From the NCBI GenBank assembly GCA_021846065.1, contig JAJZCP010000062.1:1-7615 (forward strand): a stretch of 7,615 bases of DNA, in the 5' to 3' direction. The notes beneath the pieces were generated by a model that ran no database searches, was not told the DNA's origin, and saw only the letters and a list, made by a program, of their open reading frames with translations. This document shows positions 6,455 to 7,615 of this stretch, in pieces (position 1 is the stretch's first letter; every line of letters begins with the position of its first letter). The stretch is from Acidobacteriota bacterium. GTDB lineage: Bacteria; Acidobacteriota; Terriglobia; Terriglobales; Acidobacteriaceae. The translations under genes were made by a program, and so were the position numbers.

Positions 6455-6933
6455 ATGGTGCGGGTGAGGCGCGGATCGATGAGCCAGTGCAACTGAGGCG
6501 GTCGGCGCGTCATGTCCACGCGGGCGATGGCGCCTTTGCGCAGGCGCAGAGCGGCTCCGCCGTTGCCGGTGAGCAGGCGTCCGAGGAAGAGCTGAAGATT
6601 GGGATTGTGGCCGACGACGAGCAGGCCCTCGCTCGATTCAAACTGCGCGAGCATCTCGTGGAAGGCCGCATAATCGGCGGCGGGAGCAAGCGCGGCGGAG
6701 ACGACGACGGACTGCTCGAAGCCGATCTCGGTGGCGACGAACTGCGCGGTCTGGAGCGAGCGCTTGAGCGGGCTGGAGACGATGGCATCGATCTGCGCGT
6801 TCATGGCGCTGAGCACGCCGGCCATGAGCATGCACTGCTGCTTGCCCTCCTTGATGAGGCCGCGTTTGGCATCGAGCGCTGGATTTTCCTTGCGCACGCC
6901 AGCGTTGGCGTGGCGCATGAGGTAGAGGTTCAT
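6406..6933 (-). CDS. sixA: Phosphohistidine phosphatase, SixA/histidine phosphatase family
   Basis: A 175-residue cytosolic member of the histidine phosphatase (phosphoglycerate mutase-like) superfamily. SixA removes phosphate from phosphohistidine in phosphorelay or PTS proteins. The N-terminal catalytic motif is LMRHANAG with nucleophile His8 (RHA instead of the commonest RHG). SSPLKRSLQTA (53-63) supplies the phosphate-binding Arg58. VVGHNPNLQLFLGRLL (106-121) supplies His109. Length and motif spacing fit SixA. I chose the ATG at 6933, which begins the first strand (MNLYLMRH). A TTG at 6999 adds 22 unrelated residues and lies upstream of the likely promoter. No strong Shine-Dalgarno is visible. 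The gene converges with the ppx-like gene and their 3' ends overlap by 49 bp, so its last 15 residues or so are encoded opposite the end of that gene. In my recollection ppx and sixA are often neighbours in this bacterial group. Confidence 0.87.
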   Translation of the reverse strand: MNLYLMRHANAGVRKENPALDAKRGLIKEGKQQCMLMAGVLSAMNAQIDAIVSSPLKRSLQTAQFVATEIGFEQSVVVSAALAPAADYAAFHEMLAQFESSEGLLVVGHNPNLQLFLGRLLTGNGGAALRLRKGAIARVDMTRRPPQLHWLIDPRLTRTIYSSVTKSSRPKTSRK

Positions 6934-6978
6934 GAGCAGAGTCCGGCAACAGGATACAGCCGATTGCGCGCAAGGAAG

Positions 6979-6987
6979 ATTGTAACA
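6979..6987 (-). promoter_or_regulatory. Candidate extended -10 promoter for sixA
   Basis: Read on the minus strand the bases are TGTTACAAT, an extended -10 element (TGn plus TACAAT, 5 of 6). No good -35 hexamer lies 16-18 nt upstream, which is acceptable for extended -10 promoters. Transcription would start near 6972, about 39 nt before the ATG at 6933, and this supports that start over the TTG at 6999. Confidence 0.45.
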
Positions 6988-7070
6988 TTCCTTTAACAAT
7001 CCACGGCGCAGCGGGCGGGACGGATGGGCGAGTGGGGAATGTCGGCTGGAGCGCGGGAAGGACGAAGGAA

Positions 7071-7213
<143 letters not shown>

Positions 7214-7298
7214 GGAGGCGGGAGACAACACAGACCTGGGGAGGCTCGTTTGTTCTGATGTCGGTGCGAGTTTTTGGACCGCAGGAGTGACAGAGGGG

Positions 7299-7337
7299 AA
7301 AACTGGAAGAGCTGTTGCGCTCCGCAACAACCCTTCC
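7299..7337 (-). terminator. Rho-independent terminator-like hairpin
   Basis: On the minus strand the 15-nt arms at 7337-7323 and 7319-7305 pair fully (two G-U wobbles) around a 3-nt GAG loop. The core is TGTTGCG/CGCAACA and the base is GGAAG/CTTCC. AGTTTT (7304-7299) follows, a short U tract. On the plus strand the hairpin is not followed by U residues, so the minus-strand orientation is preferred. Confidence 0.5.
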
Positions 7338-7383
7338 CGCAAAGAAGCCGCTTTGGCAGAGGCAAGGCCGCCAGAAGCGGTAT
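7299..7383 (-). ncRNA. Candidate small RNA of about 85 nt with own promoter and terminator
   Basis: Promoter, structure and terminator line up on the minus strand. TTGACA (7418-7413) and TAAGCT (7395-7390) are spaced 17 nt, predicting a start near 7383. The transcript would hold a hairpin, CCGCTT-(C)-TGGC paired with GCCA-AAGCGG (7349-7380). A 15-bp terminator-like hairpin and AGTTTT follow. The order promoter, hairpin, terminator within 120 bases is typical of bacterial sRNAs. I recognise no known RNA family. The -10 box is weak (3 of 6) and no expression data are available. Confidence 0.35.
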
Positions 7384-7389
7384 GGACCC

Positions 7390-7418
7390 AGCTTAGGATG
7401 GCTGGGACGGGCTGTCAA
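7390..7418 (-). promoter_or_regulatory. Candidate promoter for the minus-strand small RNA
   Basis: A consensus -35 box TTGACA (7418-7413) is followed after 17 nt by the weak -10 box TAAGCT (7395-7390). The -35 box overlaps the 14-bp palindrome at 7415-7428. TTGACA here could also be a chance part of that palindrome's flank. Confidence 0.3.
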
Positions 7419-7551
7419 GCGCGCTTGATCGGGGCATTAAGCGTCGATTTATCAATGTTTTGAGGGATTTTTGCTGGGGCGGACAGGGCGATTTTTGAAG
7501 CGGTTTTCTGTGCCGATTCCGCCTGCTGCGCATCCATCCCCCGGCGCGCCC

Positions 7552-7580
7552 TTTACCTCCACCGCCAAGCCCTGTAGAAT
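7552..7580 (+). promoter_or_regulatory. Promoter of the partial second tRNA-Thr gene
   Basis: TTTACC (7552-7557), a 17-nt spacer and TAGAAT (7575-7580) are identical to the promoter of the first tRNA copy. The expected start near 7587 lies about 8 nt before the tRNA 5' end. Confidence 0.6.
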
Positions 7581-7594
7581 CGACTCTGGCGCTG

Positions 7595-7615
7595 GCCGAC
7601 GTAGCTCAGTTGGTA
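7595..7615 (+). tRNA. Partial tRNA-Thr, 5' end only, cut by the window end
   Basis: The last 21 bases start with GCCGACG (5' acceptor strand), then TA and the start of the D arm GCTCAGTTGGTA. They are identical to the 5' end of the complete tRNA-Thr(CGT). The anticodon is not in the window, so identity as Thr(CGT) is inferred from the repeat and not seen. Confidence 0.7.

Larger units (their letters stand above)
7214..7527. other. Spacer between inverted tRNA-Thr copies, no protein gene
   Basis: 314 bases without a credible coding region; the long plus-strand frame across it (7032-7463) runs through the tRNA and is rejected. On the minus strand it holds a promoter-like element, two hairpins and a terminator-like end (see the small RNA candidate). 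A 14-bp palindrome TCAAGCGCGCTTGA lies at 7415-7428. Bases 7440-7520 are T-rich on the plus strand and show nothing recognisable. Confidence 0.6.
7528..7615. repeat. Right arm of the 88-bp inverted repeat, cut by the window end
   Basis: This is the exact reverse complement of 7126-7213. The match reaches the last base of the window, so the true arm may be longer and may include a complete second tRNA. Confidence 0.95.

Noticed and set aside
6934..6999. TTG start at 6999 for sixA
   Set aside because: The added residues do not belong to the histidine phosphatase fold, and the probable promoter lies inside this stretch.

Overview
The window is a 7.6 kb piece of a GC-rich, mesophile-like bacterial chromosome. 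Protein style points to the Acidobacteriota (Terriglobia type): the Ppx-like and SixA-like proteins, the GH2 tail and the GDP-heptose genes all read that way. This is recognition from memory, not a database result. No phage, transposase, CRISPR or plasmid genes are visible.

Layout. (1) Bases 2-202 hold the C-terminal end of a glycoside hydrolase family 2 (beta-glucuronidase-like) gene that begins before the window. (2) On the minus strand, a family 4-type glycosyltransferase (2672 to 1626) is followed by a Wzx/MOP-type polysaccharide flippase (1594 to 320). They form one probable operon read from a promoter near 2701-2729. (3) Bases 2673-3013 are a divergent intergenic region. It carries a perfect 17-nt palindrome touching a -10 element upstream of the plus-strand operon. 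(4) The plus-strand operon is hddA, gmhA, hddC and a truncated ppx-like gene (3014-6454), with a 16-nt overlap, a 23-nt gap and a 1-nt overlap. (5) A SixA-type phosphohistidine phosphatase lies on the minus strand (6933 to 6406), and its 3' end overlaps the ppx-like gene. (6) tRNA-Thr(CGT) is on the minus strand (7146 to 7071). Then come about 310 bases without a protein gene, holding a possible small RNA with its own promoter and terminator. (7) The window ends inside a second, oppositely oriented tRNA-Thr start that lies in a perfect 88-bp inverted repeat of the first tRNA's 5' part and promoter.

How the genes work together. GmhA makes D-glycero-D-manno-heptose 7-phosphate from sedoheptulose 7-phosphate. 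HddA phosphorylates C1, and HddC adds GMP to give GDP-D-glycero-alpha-D-manno-heptose. The 7-phosphatase step (GmhB) is not encoded here. The divergent glycosyltransferase and flippase would fit a surface polysaccharide or glycan that could use this sugar, but nothing in the sequence proves that link.

Most unusual points: a Ppx homologue without its catalytic N-terminal part, locked one base after hddC and carrying a five-unit 15-bp tandem repeat; the head-to-head tRNA-Thr repeat at the window end; a candidate minus-strand sRNA between the two tRNA copies; and the operator-like palindrome in front of hddA. I see no clearly new multi-gene system. The enzymes are known families and the novelty is in arrangement and regulation.
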